A DNA stretch of 64,000 nt from Nostoc sp. B(2019) (GTDB lineage: Bacteria; Cyanobacteriota; Cyanobacteriia; Cyanobacteriales; Nostocaceae). Shown in pieces: positions 25,801 through 33,308 of this stretch. Position 1 is the first letter of the stretch. Each line of letters opens with the position of its first letter. The notes below the pieces were generated by a model that was not told where the DNA came from, searched no databases, and saw nothing but the letters and a program-made list of their open reading frames with translations. The stretch covers positions 1 to 64,000 of the forward strand of contig NZ_WVID01000017.1 in NCBI RefSeq assembly GCF_010091925.1. Reading direction: 5' to 3'. The translations under genes and the position numbers were made by a program.

Positions 25801-27916
25801 TGTAGATATTTTCCGGGAAGATTGGTCAAATAAACAGATGGCGCTGGTGACAGCCGACCCCGCAAAACGCCAGATTTTAGAGGAAATACAACGCGGTTAT
25901 TCATCCAAAAATGGGGCCCAACAATTTCTTGTATACAAACTGCGACAGGGGGAATCCGTCTTTTATGCCCAATTTCCCGACTCTGCTTTTATCCAGATGG
26001 CTCAAAACGAAGAACATCTGCAATTGCTGCGAAGCTTAGGTATTCGTTCCCTAATGGTGATACCTCTGCGTTCTCGTGGGCAATTATTTGGAGCGATCGC
26101 TTTTTTCACAGCCGAGTCAGGTCGTTACTACGAACCAGCAGACTTGGCTTTAGCAGAAAATATTGCTAGTCGTGCGGCCACAGCAATTGATAACGCTAGA
26201 CTCTACCAAGAAACTCAGCAGGCAAAACAAGCCGCTGAGCGGGCTGTCAATCGGACGGTGCTTTTACAAACAATTACCGCCGCCCTTTCAGAAGCCCTAA
26301 CTCCTCAGCAGGTGGCTGATGTGGTGATGAATCAAGGAATTGCTGCTTTAGGTGCTAAAGCTGGTTCAGTTTTATTACTAACTGAAGGTAACTCCCTAAA
26401 GATTGTACAAGCGATCGGCTATCAGCAATCAACTATAGATGCTTTTGATAATTTTCCTTTAACTGCTTCTATCCCGTCAGCAGAAACAGTACGAACTGGT
26501 GAGCCAATCTTCATAGACAATCGAGAAGCTTGGATTGAGAAATATCCTAATTTAGTAGATATTCCTCCCAAAACTGGACATTTTGCCTATGCTTGTATTC
26601 CTTTAATGCAAGATGGAAAAACAATTGGAGCACTAGGATTAAACTTTGCGACTGCACAAGCATTTAGTGAAGAAGACCGGGGATTTATGTGGACTTTAGG
26701 GCAACAATGTGCCCAAGCGATCGCCCGCGCTCAACTTTACGAAGCAGAACAGAGGGCGCGAAACCAAGCCGAAACAGCCAACCGGATTAAGGATGAATTT
26801 CTTGCTGTTCTTTCCCATGAACTCAGAACTCCCCTAAATCCCATTCTGGGGTGGGCAAAGTTATTGCGAACCCGCAAGTTTGACGAAGCAACCGTAGTTC
26901 GTGCTTTGGAAACAATTGAGCGTAATGCTAACTTACAAACTCAACTCATTGAAGACTTGCTTGATGTTTCGCGGATTTTACGAGGTAAGCTCAGCCTCAA
27001 CATCTATGCAGTGGATTTGAATGCAACCATCGCCGCCGCCTTAGAAACAGTGCGCTTAGCAGCAGAAGCTAAGTCTATCGAAATTCAAATGGTGCTAAGC
27101 AATGATGTTGGTCAGGTGATGGGCGATGGCGATCGCTTGCAACAGGTAATCTGGAATCTAGTCTCTAACGCTGTTAAATTTACACCCCCAGGCGGTCGGG
27201 TAGAAATACGGCTGGAGCAAGTTGACTTCAACGCTCAAATCAAAGTGATTGATACAGGTAAAGGTATCAATCCAGAATTTTTGCCTCACGTCTTTGAATA
27301 TTTCCGTCAGGCAGACGCCAAGACAACTAGGATATTTGGCGGACTGGGACTAGGACTAGCAATTGTGCGTAACCTGGTGGAACTGCACGGTGGTACTGTT
27401 GAGGTAGAGAGTGCCGGCGAAGGACAAGGAGCAACATTCACAGTTAAGCTACCGGTGCTCAAAAATTCTGAATCCCAAGTGATGAGTGCTGAATCTTCTG
27501 TGTTGGAAGCCAGTAATCAAGACTCATTGCTTTCTGGAGTGCGAATCTTGCTTGTGGACGATCAGCCTGATGTGCGAGATTTCTTTAGCTTTGCGCTAGA
27601 ACAGTTTGGGGCGACTGTAACACCAGTAGAATCGGCAACTGAAGCACTAGAAGCACTAGTCCAATTAAAGCCAGATATCCTGTTAAGCGATATTGGGATG
27701 CCGATAATGGATGGCTATATGTTGCTGCGCGAAATCAGAACATGGTCAAAAGAGCAAGGTGGAGAAATTCCTGCGATCGCTTTGACTGCCTATGCTGGAG
27801 AAATTGACTACAATCAAGCAATTGCCGCCGGATTTCAAAAACATATCCGTAAGCCAGCTGATCCACTTGAATTAGCTACAGCGATCGCTAATCTCATCGG
27901 ACGCAACCAACCTTGA
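22835..27916 (+). CDS. Multi-sensor hybrid histidine kinase (DUF4118, 5 PAS, 3 GAF, HisKA, HATPase, REC)
   Basis: 1693 residues. The N terminus (10-110) has four hydrophobic segments of the DUF4118/KdpD-like type (YGVVVLVVTLVFVLTLML, GLKSGLLATFLSALLGNYFFVFPRYE), anchoring it in the membrane. PAS/PAC units follow at about 120-235, 260-380 and 385-505, GAF at 525-680, PAS at 700-825 and 830-950, and GAF at 970-1130 and 1155-1300. The kinase core has FLAVLSHELRTPLNPILGW (His1328), WNLVSNAVKFTPPGG and GLGLGLAIVRNLVELHGG. The C-terminal receiver has Asp1619 in LLSDIGMPIMDGY. The two central PAS-GAF blocks resemble each other, suggesting internal duplication. No regulator is adjacent; an orphan receiver of similar type is at 31548-31919. 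No ribosome binding site is visible. Confidence 0.95.
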   Translation: MPYINHSQLLRYGVVVLVVTLVFVLTLMLDPWLGMSKSPFLLFFSAVMVSAWYGGLKSGLLATFLSALLGNYFFVFPRYELSFDLSNLLQIGLFVSQGFLFSILCEALMTAKRHAEGNLEKLRASEERFRLALSSSDIVVFQQDRNLRYQWIHNPQGLETAEEMLGKSDYELFCASQAKQLAALKQRVIETGASAREEVYLSVGEEDRYYDLIVEPLKSEENSSIQGVSCAAVNITERKQAELENAKLQQKLQEANQQKDKSLALFDAWLASSPVALTFLDTELRYVYANEALAAINGTPQSQHIGRTLGEVLPEWVEQLEPILRQVMQTKEPLLNQEVSGETYPPGVYRCSLVSYYPVCLADGQVLGVGVTGIEITQLKQAEQALRESEAKFRSVVESNMIGIGFWDRDGRITEANDALLNMVGYTREELLAGRLNWQDLTPAEYQLLDEQALTQFQSSLFCTPFEKEYIRKDGSRFPILIGGSHFEETLDGGAFFVLDITERKQAEDALRCIAQTSTTLSTSLDYEETLEQIAKILVPQLADWCCVDIINEDGSVHRLAVAHADSSKAEWARQLQQYVPDSKGTSAIAKVLQTGQPELITEVSDSLLVGNTQNNEHLQIVRQMGIKSAMIVPLVARQRVLGSITFVSAESDRHYEQRDLALATDIACRAALAFENARLYQDIQKALLHYAESLSLLDALLTGAPVAVCFLDRELRYIRINKVLADINGLSIEEHLGRKFREVLPEMAAEVEPQLQQVLDTGEPLLNVEISGETREQTKRNSYWLGNYYPVYNALGETVGIGIILADMTAAKQTEVALRDSEEKFRTMFNQAVVGINLVALDGRYLQVNPAMCDITGYSSEELTQMTFQEITHPDDIEPDLANARRVLAGEISGYSLEKRYIRKDGSLIWVNLTSSIVWDADGQPKYALGVVEDISERQAAQRDRLKAEAAQNFLVEASTLLASSLDYEVTLTNVANLAVPTLADLCIVDIFREDWSNKQMALVTADPAKRQILEEIQRGYSSKNGAQQFLVYKLRQGESVFYAQFPDSAFIQMAQNEEHLQLLRSLGIRSLMVIPLRSRGQLFGAIAFFTAESGRYYEPADLALAENIASRAATAIDNARLYQETQQAKQAAERAVNRTVLLQTITAALSEALTPQQVADVVMNQGIAALGAKAGSVLLLTEGNSLKIVQAIGYQQSTIDAFDNFPLTASIPSAETVRTGEPIFIDNREAWIEKYPNLVDIPPKTGHFAYACIPLMQDGKTIGALGLNFATAQAFSEEDRGFMWTLGQQCAQAIARAQLYEAEQRARNQAETANRIKDEFLAVLSHELRTPLNPILGWAKLLRTRKFDEATVVRALETIERNANLQTQLIEDLLDVSRILRGKLSLNIYAVDLNATIAAALETVRLAAEAKSIEIQMVLSNDVGQVMGDGDRLQQVIWNLVSNAVKFTPPGGRVEIRLEQVDFNAQIKVIDTGKGINPEFLPHVFEYFRQADAKTTRIFGGLGLGLAIVRNLVELHGGTVEVESAGEGQGATFTVKLPVLKNSESQVMSAESSVLEASNQDSLLSGVRILLVDDQPDVRDFFSFALEQFGATVTPVESATEALEALVQLKPDILLSDIGMPIMDGYMLLREIRTWSKEQGGEIPAIALTAYAGEIDYNQAIAAGFQKHIRKPADPLELATAIANLIGRNQP

Positions 27917-27939
27917 GCTTCACTGAGGAGTGCTGTTAA

Positions 27940-28160
27940 CCTAAGTAGCTAGGCATAAATAAATTAAAGTTTGTAGTGAGTTAGCGCGGTCTTGGGGGTT
28001 TCCCCCATGAGCGACTAACGAACCCGGAGGGTAAGGACTTTAGTCCTGATAATCCTGTTTTGAGCGATGAATCGCTCTCTCCGAGACGCTACGCGAACAC
28101 TACGAACTAGGATTTCATTTGATGTTTCATGATACCTATCTACTTAGCGGGGCGTAGCCC
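27940..28160. repeat. Dispersed repeat cluster downstream of the giant kinase
   Basis: Holds several hairpin repeats: gggggtttccccc (about 27996-28008), aaggactttagtcctg, gagcgatgaatcgctctc, gagacgctacgcgaacac, and gcggggcgtagcccc at 28147-28161. The last unit enters the next gene and encodes its final residues and stop. Confidence 0.7.
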
Positions 28161-28575
28161 CATCATGCTTGTGGAGTGAGATACTTTCAACAACAATATC
28201 CTCTTGTGAAGAACCGTTTTCTTTAACAAAAGTCAATGTTAATTCTGAAATTTTTAACGGCTGTTCGTGGTTTTTCACCTGCTCAATTAGTTTGTCGGTA
28301 ATATCAAATAGAAGAGTTTTCATCACCCTTTCTTTGCTCGATAACTCAAAAAAACTAATCACACCAGCATAATAAGCAGCTTTATTAGCAGTTGTGAGAT
28401 TAGGTAGATTTATATAAACACTATAAGTTCCTGTTGGTCTTCCTTGGAATGACATTTCAACATCAAGCACATAACTTATTTTTGCAGCAATAAAAGTTGG
28501 ATTCAATTCAATAGGAGTAGATAGTATAAGGGTGAGTATTGTTGGTTCAGCAGTTAACTTGGTATTGAACTTCAT
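28144..28575 (-). CDS. Free-standing copy of the tyrosinase C-terminal domain
   Basis: About 143 residues. From residue 40 on it closely matches the C-terminal domain of the tyrosinase immediately upstream (28802-30376): SFQGRPTGTYSVYINLPN against SFQGKPRGTYDVYVNLPN, then YYAGVISFFELSSKERV against VYFAGTISFFELPSQKRV, then KTLLFDITDKL. This beta-sandwich resembles the C-terminal region of plant-type polyphenol oxidases, where it covers the active site. No copper-ligand domain and no obvious signal peptide are present. GTG at 28578 is also possible; an AGGAG lies rather far upstream. The final GATPR and stop come from a dispersed repeat. Either a partial duplication that lost its catalytic half or a working accessory protein. 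Confidence 0.7.
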   Translation of the reverse strand: MKFNTKLTAEPTILTLILSTPIELNPTFIAAKISYVLDVEMSFQGRPTGTYSVYINLPNLTTANKAAYYAGVISFFELSSKERVMKTLLFDITDKLIEQVKNHEQPLKISELTLTFVKENGSSQEDIVVESISLHKHDGATPR

Positions 28576-28801
28576 CACCGTTAGTCACGAAATAAATCTC
28601 CTAATTATTAAGATATCCGACTTTTAAACAAGCCGGATATTTATTTTTTAGGTTAACTTGCCATCACCAACTAAATGTATAGCAGTCGAAGTATAGGTTA
28701 GGACAATCTTGATTACTCAAAACCTTTTACTAACTGGATTTTAACTCAGCACGGGCTAAACGCCCCGCTACCGCGCTTCAGCACTCAGCACTTTGCTATA
28801 C

Positions 28802-30376
28802 TTATAGCTTACGAAGTGAAACCTTCTCAACAAAAACTTCCTCTCTCTGCTCACCATTCTTCGGGAGAAAACTCACTTTTAAATCTGGTTCTGCCTGCTG
28901 TTCACTTCTGTCTACTTGTTCAGCTAGTTGGTCTGTGATGTCAAATAGAAGAGTTTTTGTTACTCTTTTTTGGCTTGGTAATTCAAAGAAACTGATAGTA
29001 CCAGCAAAATAAACATCTTTGTCAGCCGCCGCCGCTGTATTGGGTAGGTTGACATAAACATCATAAGTGCCTCTCGGCTTTCCTTGGAAAGACACGTCAA
29101 TTTCCAGCACATAGCCGTTTTCTGGAGTAGCCAGCAAAGAGCGATCGCCCCCGCGGCTAGTAGATAATGGAACAACTACTGTTATTGGTTCATCAGTTAA
29201 TTGGGCTTTAACTTCTCTGGTAGCAACAGTTTCTTGCTGACGTACTCTTGGTTGTTGAATGCTGGCAAGCGATCGCGGACGCACTAAGATTTGATCATAT
29301 TTATCATAGGTGTAATTTAGGTTATAAACTGCCTTAACGACTTCTTCAGGAGTTTTATATTCAACTAGCTCCCCTTTTCCATCAAAAAAGGCATAGGGAA
29401 ATTCTACTGCTGCTAGCTCTTGAGGTGTCACTTGAGAACTAGCACCCTTTGCAAGTGTCCAAGATTGCCAGTAACGGTCAATACTGGCGTGATGTAGCCA
29501 AAAGATTGGGTCGAATCCAGCAGTCGGAACATCTCCCATCAGTCCTACACCTTCATCATAAGGAGAAGGGCCCTGCCAAATCGGATTAAACTTGTCTTTG
29601 GGAAAACTACCACCTATATAGCCATGCATGACATTGTGAGGTGATTGTTCAATCTGACTATTAAACACACTATAGAGAATATTTTGGTATGCCGTCCGTT
29701 TGCCATCAATCAGGCGTTGTTGTGTTGATGGCTCAATTGGTTGACCTGCATTTAGGCTTGTGAGCCTCAATTCTTCGTACAAACCGTTGGTTGTTTGGTC
29801 AGTAGGAAGTCTAAACGCTTCTGGCATCGATTTGTATTTTGCAGACTTACTGTTAGTGTAATCCCAGTAAGGAATGGCAAAATTTGGATTATCAGAAAGG
29901 TTGCGAACAACTTGTTCAAAGTGATAAAGATAGAGTCGATGCCAGGGTAGAAAGTGAACTCCAGTACCCGCTTCATGGGGACACTTCTGCCAATACTCTA
30001 GTAACTTTTTGATCTGTGCTTGTGTTTTTGGATCTAAAGATGATGCATTAGTATAAATTGGGCACAGAGAATTTTGGTCTGTAAAATCCGCAGGAATGGG
30101 AACCCCGTGAATTGCACCTTGGTAATACCAGCTAACGGGATCTGTGCACCCCGATTCTCGGATCTTTTTGAGTGCAATTTTTAGCGACTGAAGATCTTTC
30201 TGTCCACTCCGAGAGTAAACATCTTTGCGAACAAACTTGGCCCGGGGTGATCTAATTGATTGGGTTGACTGAGTTAACTCAGGTACTTGGGTAGACTGAG
30301 CATAAGCGTTGCTTGGCAGCAGTATCCCTACAGTAGCAAATATTACCAAAATCACAGCGAGAAGAAACTTTTTCAT
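28802..30376 (-). CDS. Tyrosinase/polyphenol oxidase, exported
   Basis: Type-3 copper oxidase that oxidises phenols to quinones. The N terminus (MKKFLLAVILVIFATVGILLPSNAYA) is a Sec signal peptide ending in AYA, so it acts in the periplasm or outside. Copper A region: QGAIHGVP, then CPHEAGTGVHFLPWHRLYLYHFEQ. Copper B region: HNVMHGYIGG and GFDPIFWLHHASIDRYWQSW. The three-His sets are present. The C-terminal domain (about 385-525) is the polyphenol-oxidase cap domain, duplicated in the next gene. The frame extends to an ATG at 30391, but the ATG at 30376 has AGGAAAG two bases upstream and begins the signal peptide cleanly. Possible roles are melanin-like pigment or defence; no pigment genes are adjacent. 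Confidence 0.9.
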   Translation of the reverse strand: MKKFLLAVILVIFATVGILLPSNAYAQSTQVPELTQSTQSIRSPRAKFVRKDVYSRSGQKDLQSLKIALKKIRESGCTDPVSWYYQGAIHGVPIPADFTDQNSLCPIYTNASSLDPKTQAQIKKLLEYWQKCPHEAGTGVHFLPWHRLYLYHFEQVVRNLSDNPNFAIPYWDYTNSKSAKYKSMPEAFRLPTDQTTNGLYEELRLTSLNAGQPIEPSTQQRLIDGKRTAYQNILYSVFNSQIEQSPHNVMHGYIGGSFPKDKFNPIWQGPSPYDEGVGLMGDVPTAGFDPIFWLHHASIDRYWQSWTLAKGASSQVTPQELAAVEFPYAFFDGKGELVEYKTPEEVVKAVYNLNYTYDKYDQILVRPRSLASIQQPRVRQQETVATREVKAQLTDEPITVVVPLSTSRGGDRSLLATPENGYVLEIDVSFQGKPRGTYDVYVNLPNTAAAADKDVYFAGTISFFELPSQKRVTKTLLFDITDQLAEQVDRSEQQAEPDLKVSFLPKNGEQREEVFVEKVSLRKL

Positions 30377-30391
30377 AACTTTCCTAAACAT

Positions 30392-31104
30392 TTGATCAGC
30401 AAATTAAATTACTGAGACTATTTAATACGATCTCACCAAATTTGTGTACGACTGAAACTTAGGCTTTGGAGTGCGATCGCCTTGCGGCTTCTGCTAATTA
30501 GCAAAAATACTAATCAGCGCTCCTGGAGTATGTATGAGAGACATTAGTTTCGCAGACAACTAGAAGCGTCAAACTTCCACACTTTATTACCAGCCATTGA
30601 AGAGAGAATATACGGTTACTGATTCCGTTCTCAGTTATTAATTAAACCAGGTATATGAAGCATTTTTTTTTACTTCAAAAATCTTCACAGCAGTTCTCGC
30701 TTGATTGAGGTGTGATAAGTACAGCAGATTTCAGGTAAATGAAGTACATAAATAAAACCGGAAACCCTGTAGAGACGTTACATGTAACGTCTCTACATGT
30801 GATTCTTTTCAAGACAGGAGCGCGTGGTTTGATTACAAACTATTGTGATTAGTAATACTATCAGGGGATCATCTATAATTCAGCTTTTTACCCTTGTATA
30901 TGCTGTTATTCTTTATTTACTGCAATTATTGAAAATTAACAGTTTGCTTAGTAATTTGTTAAGCAACAAAAATTATGTCAGCCAAAAGCTAGAAATTGAA
31001 TGTTTTAATATATAACTTTGGGATAATTTAATCTCTAAAAAAGATGTTTATAAGTAAAACCATAGGTATCAAACACCTATGTACGTCAAGTGAGGCTAAT
31101 AATT
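30392..31104. other. Intergenic, 713 bp
   Basis: Between the divergent tyrosinase and the small peptide gene. It holds a HIP1 octamer (gcgatcgc near 30474), the perfect palindrome at 30768-30797 and a long AT-rich leader before 31105. No protein gene is seen. Confidence 0.5.
30768..30797. repeat. Perfect 30-bp palindrome
   Basis: tgtagagacgttaca followed directly by its exact inverse tgtaacgtctctaca. The 'gtagagacg...cgtctctac' ends are typical of short palindromic repeats spread through cyanobacterial intergenic DNA. On RNA it would form a 13-14 bp hairpin with a tiny loop. It may be a dispersed element or the terminator of an unseen transcript, but no T-run follows. Confidence 0.8.
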
Positions 31105-31287
31105 ATGTCACTTCAAACCATTACATCCGAGTTGTTGAGGGAGCTATCCAGAGAAGAACAAGAGATTCTATCTGGGGGACAAAACGGCAGAGATGGAGAC
31201 AGAGACAGAGACAGAGACAGAGATAGAGACAGGGACAAAAAATACAAATGCCGTTACTGTTACGACTGTGAACGTTACCGTGACTAA
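31105..31287 (+). CDS. Small double-glycine leader peptide precursor with Arg-Asp repeats
   Basis: 60 residues. The first half, MSLQTITSELLRELSREEQE-ILSGG, has the form of a bacteriocin/RiPP leader: an amphipathic helix with E-L-x-x-E-E-Q-E-I-L-S-G-G, ending in a Gly-Gly cleavage site at residues 24-25. The remainder would be QNGRDGD, then about six Arg-Asp dipeptides, then KKYKCRYCYDCERYRD with three cysteines spaced CxxCxxC. The RD run is coded by a 6-bp tandem repeat (agagac) at about 31190-31228. TGAGG at 31091-31095, nine bases before the ATG, supports the start. Double-glycine leaders of this kind are common in cyanobacteria and are cut by peptidase-ABC exporters. None is next to this gene. 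Confidence 0.7.
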   Translation: MSLQTITSELLRELSREEQEILSGGQNGRDGDRDRDRDRDRDRDKKYKCRYCYDCERYRD

Positions 31288-31547
31288 GTTTGCAAAGCTT
31301 ACTGACTGAATAATGCAGTAGTTTTGACTTTGCAATTAGTAGGGATAGTAGGGAAGGAAAAGGCTTACAAAACTTACTCAATAGCAATCAAGTGTTGAGA
31401 AGTTTAGACAGTCTCCTGCATTCTTTTAAAACTTTCCATTAAAAGAATAGATAGCAGAAAAAATAGGGATAGCTCTTACTTTTCTGCCCTTCCCTTACTT
31501 TAAATGCAAGTATTAGTGGTGAAAAGCCTAGCGAACGTTTACCTGTA

Positions 31548-31919
31548 TTAACTTGGGTTAATCAAACTAACGATCGCCTTAACCAATGCATCTGGATCTA
31601 CTGGTTTGGGAATATGCATTTGAAACCCTGCTGCTAGTGCTTGCTGCTGATTGATTTCCCCTGCATAGGCTGTTAGAGCGATCGCTGGTACTTGTCCTCC
31701 CTGCTGAGGCGATCGCTTTCTGACTTCACGCATAAGCATATAACCGTCCGTCCGTGGCATTCCAATATCACTAACTAAAACATCTGGTATGGACTGAGAC
31801 AGTGCTTCTAATGCCTCTTGTGCTGATGACACGGCGGTTACTTCCACACCGTAGTCTTGCAAAATGAAGGTCACTAAGTCTCGAATATCTGGTTCATCGT
31901 CTACCACTAAAATTTGCAT
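31548..31919 (-). CDS. Single-domain response regulator, probable remnant of a hybrid kinase
   Basis: 123 residues forming one receiver domain: ILVVDDEPDIRD at the start, Asp51 in VSDIGMPRTDGY, and the Lys in HIPKPVDPDAL. The acidic pocket, phospho-Asp, switch residues and Lys are intact, so it should still accept phosphate. The upstream sequence overlapping its start on the same strand is the broken ATPase domain of a histidine kinase (31907-32140). This protein is therefore most simply the surviving C-terminal receiver of a decayed hybrid kinase, similar to the receiver of the kinase at 22835. No ribosome binding site is visible, and expression as a separate protein is uncertain. Confidence 0.75.
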   Translation of the reverse strand: MQILVVDDEPDIRDLVTFILQDYGVEVTAVSSAQEALEALSQSIPDVLVSDIGMPRTDGYMLMREVRKRSPQQGGQVPAIALTAYAGEINQQQALAAGFQMHIPKPVDPDALVKAIVSLINPS

Positions 31920-32140
31920 ATATAAAAGGAGTGGAGGTTAGCAATAAAGTTTGGTGTAATTCCTTTAGCTGTTTCGTTAACTTGAATTTGAGCAAAGTTA
32001 TTAAGCTGAATTCTTATCCATCCTCCTATTGGTGTAAATTTTACCGCATTGGAAAGCAGGTTACACACAACTTGCACTACAGACTGCTTGTCTTCGGGAT
32101 GAATGCACCCCAAAAATGCTTGAGTGGGACGATCATCACT
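31907..32140 (-). pseudogene. Remnant of a histidine kinase ATPase domain
   Basis: The frame is open from 32140 to a stop at 31907 and reads ...GCIHPEDKQSVVQVVCNLLSNAVKFTPIGG, IRIQLNNFAQIQVNETAKGITPNFIANLHSF. This is the N-box and start of the G1 region of a HATPase domain: compare WNLVSNAVKFTPPGG and VIDTGKGINPEFLPHVFEYF in the kinase at 22835. The Asp of the D-x-G-x-G motif has become Glu-Thr-Ala, the G2 box is missing, and everything upstream (sensor domains, HisKA) is gone. It runs directly into the receiver gene. The breakpoint lies next to the stop of the rhomboid gene. Confidence 0.8.
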
Positions 32141-32148
32141 TCAGCAAA

Positions 32149-32847
32149 TCATTTCTTCAGTCGCATGAAAGCTGCACCAATTAGTAGTCCTATAACCTGC
32201 GTCCAGTGAAACATACTAGTTTGATTCACACCAGCGGGGGGAATATTTAAACTACCAATACCATAAAACATTTGTTGCAAAAACCACCAAAATATATATA
32301 CAAAGGCTGGTAGTTCGATAGGTATATAAACAATTATTAACGGCAAAATTGTATCAATTTTCGCTTTAGGAAACTTCATGACGTATGCCCCTAATATAGC
32401 TGCGATCGCGCCATTCGCTCCAATCAATGGTACTGTCAAATTTGGTTCAGCTAAAATTTGCACTACGCCTGTCAAAATGCCAGCAACCAGATAAAATCCT
32501 AGATAGCGTCCATGTCCGAGAATATTTTCTACAGTCTTGCCAAAAACCCACAAAAATAGCAGATTTCCTAATATTTGGCTAAAGCTACCATGTAAAAACA
32601 TCCCCAAAGGTAGCGAAAACAAACGCCAAATTACAACTATCCAAGCAGCAGGGTTAAAGAAAATCGCATTTGTAATTGCCCCATTAATCTGCGCTGGAAT
32701 CACACCCCAAGTGTTGACAAAATAGCCCAATTCCCCACTTAGTTCTAATTTGAGTTCCCATAAAAAGATGGCAATGTTAATCCCAATCAGCCAGTAATTA
32801 ATAATCGGCTGACTGCGATTACGAAGGTTATCACTAATAGGAATCAT
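32149..32847 (-). CDS. Rhomboid-family membrane protein, probably proteolytically inactive
   Basis: 232 residues with six to seven membrane segments and the rhomboid layout: a long first loop, then MFLHGSFSQILGNLLFLWVFG (TM2), IGANGAIAAILGAYV (TM4) and FHWTQVIGLLIGAAF (TM6). In active rhomboids TM4 carries GxSG and TM6 a catalytic His, with a His-x-x-x-Asn pair in TM2. Here the Ser is Asn145 (codon AAT), the TM6 His position is Gln, and the TM2 His is Gln, while the TM2 Asn is kept. The fold is intact with no frameshift, so it looks like a pseudoprotease that could bind clients without cutting them. No clear ribosome binding site precedes the ATG. Upstream of it is the Rieske remnant. Confidence 0.85.
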   Translation of the reverse strand: MIPISDNLRNRSQPIINYWLIGINIAIFLWELKLELSGELGYFVNTWGVIPAQINGAITNAIFFNPAAWIVVIWRLFSLPLGMFLHGSFSQILGNLLFLWVFGKTVENILGHGRYLGFYLVAGILTGVVQILAEPNLTVPLIGANGAIAAILGAYVMKFPKAKIDTILPLIIVYIPIELPAFVYIFWWFLQQMFYGIGSLNIPPAGVNQTSMFHWTQVIGLLIGAAFMRLKK

Positions 32848-33021
32848 GGAGTTATATAGGCTTTGCTATGCTAATGTAACAATCAATACAAAACTAAGGA
32901 ACTAAAGCTCGTCCGTTTTAACCTGATTGGTTGTATTTTTCAAGGACGTGAGTTACATAGAAGTATTGACTGTAGGCATTGTACTTCCTTCACCCGATGC
33001 CACTAAGCCCTTATTCAAGCA

Positions 33022-33261
33022 CTAGAAGCTTTTATCAATGATAATCGGCTCATCGGAAGACTCTTCCAATGGCTCAATAATTGGAACTTTGGTGTTTGCA
33101 GCATTCTCACAGTTACCAACGTATACAAATAGCAGTCCTTGCTTTTCAAGAGTCGGTAATGATGCCACACAAACTCGTTTAGAAGTCTCTGCTGTTCCAC
33201 CTTTTACTTGCTGGGGAATTTTTTGGCAATCTCCATCTCCAGAGAAAGCCCAACCGTGATA
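33022..33261 (-). pseudogene. Fragment of a Rieske oxygenase (pheophorbide a oxygenase-like)
   Basis: Read on the minus strand, the open stretch starts just after a stop and gives YHGWAFSGDGDCQKIPQ, then KGGTAETSKRVCVASLPT, QGLLFVYVG, and TKVPIIEPLEESSDEP before a stop. YHGWxFxGxG...IPQ is the second half of the [2Fe-2S] Rieske motif (CxxH) as found in pheophorbide a oxygenase-like enzymes of cyanobacteria and plants. The first CxH half, the whole catalytic domain and any start codon are missing, and the ends are not joined to related sequence. About 79 codons survive without internal stops, so the loss may be recent. Confidence 0.8.
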
Positions 33262-33308
33262 TGTCTATCATCTGAAGCGTTAAAGATTTCGTCTCTTATT
33301 TTTAAATT

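Noticed and set aside
31044-31226. Overlapping frame ending in RQRQRQ
   Set aside because: It is another frame of the RD repeat of the double-glycine peptide gene, without a binding site.
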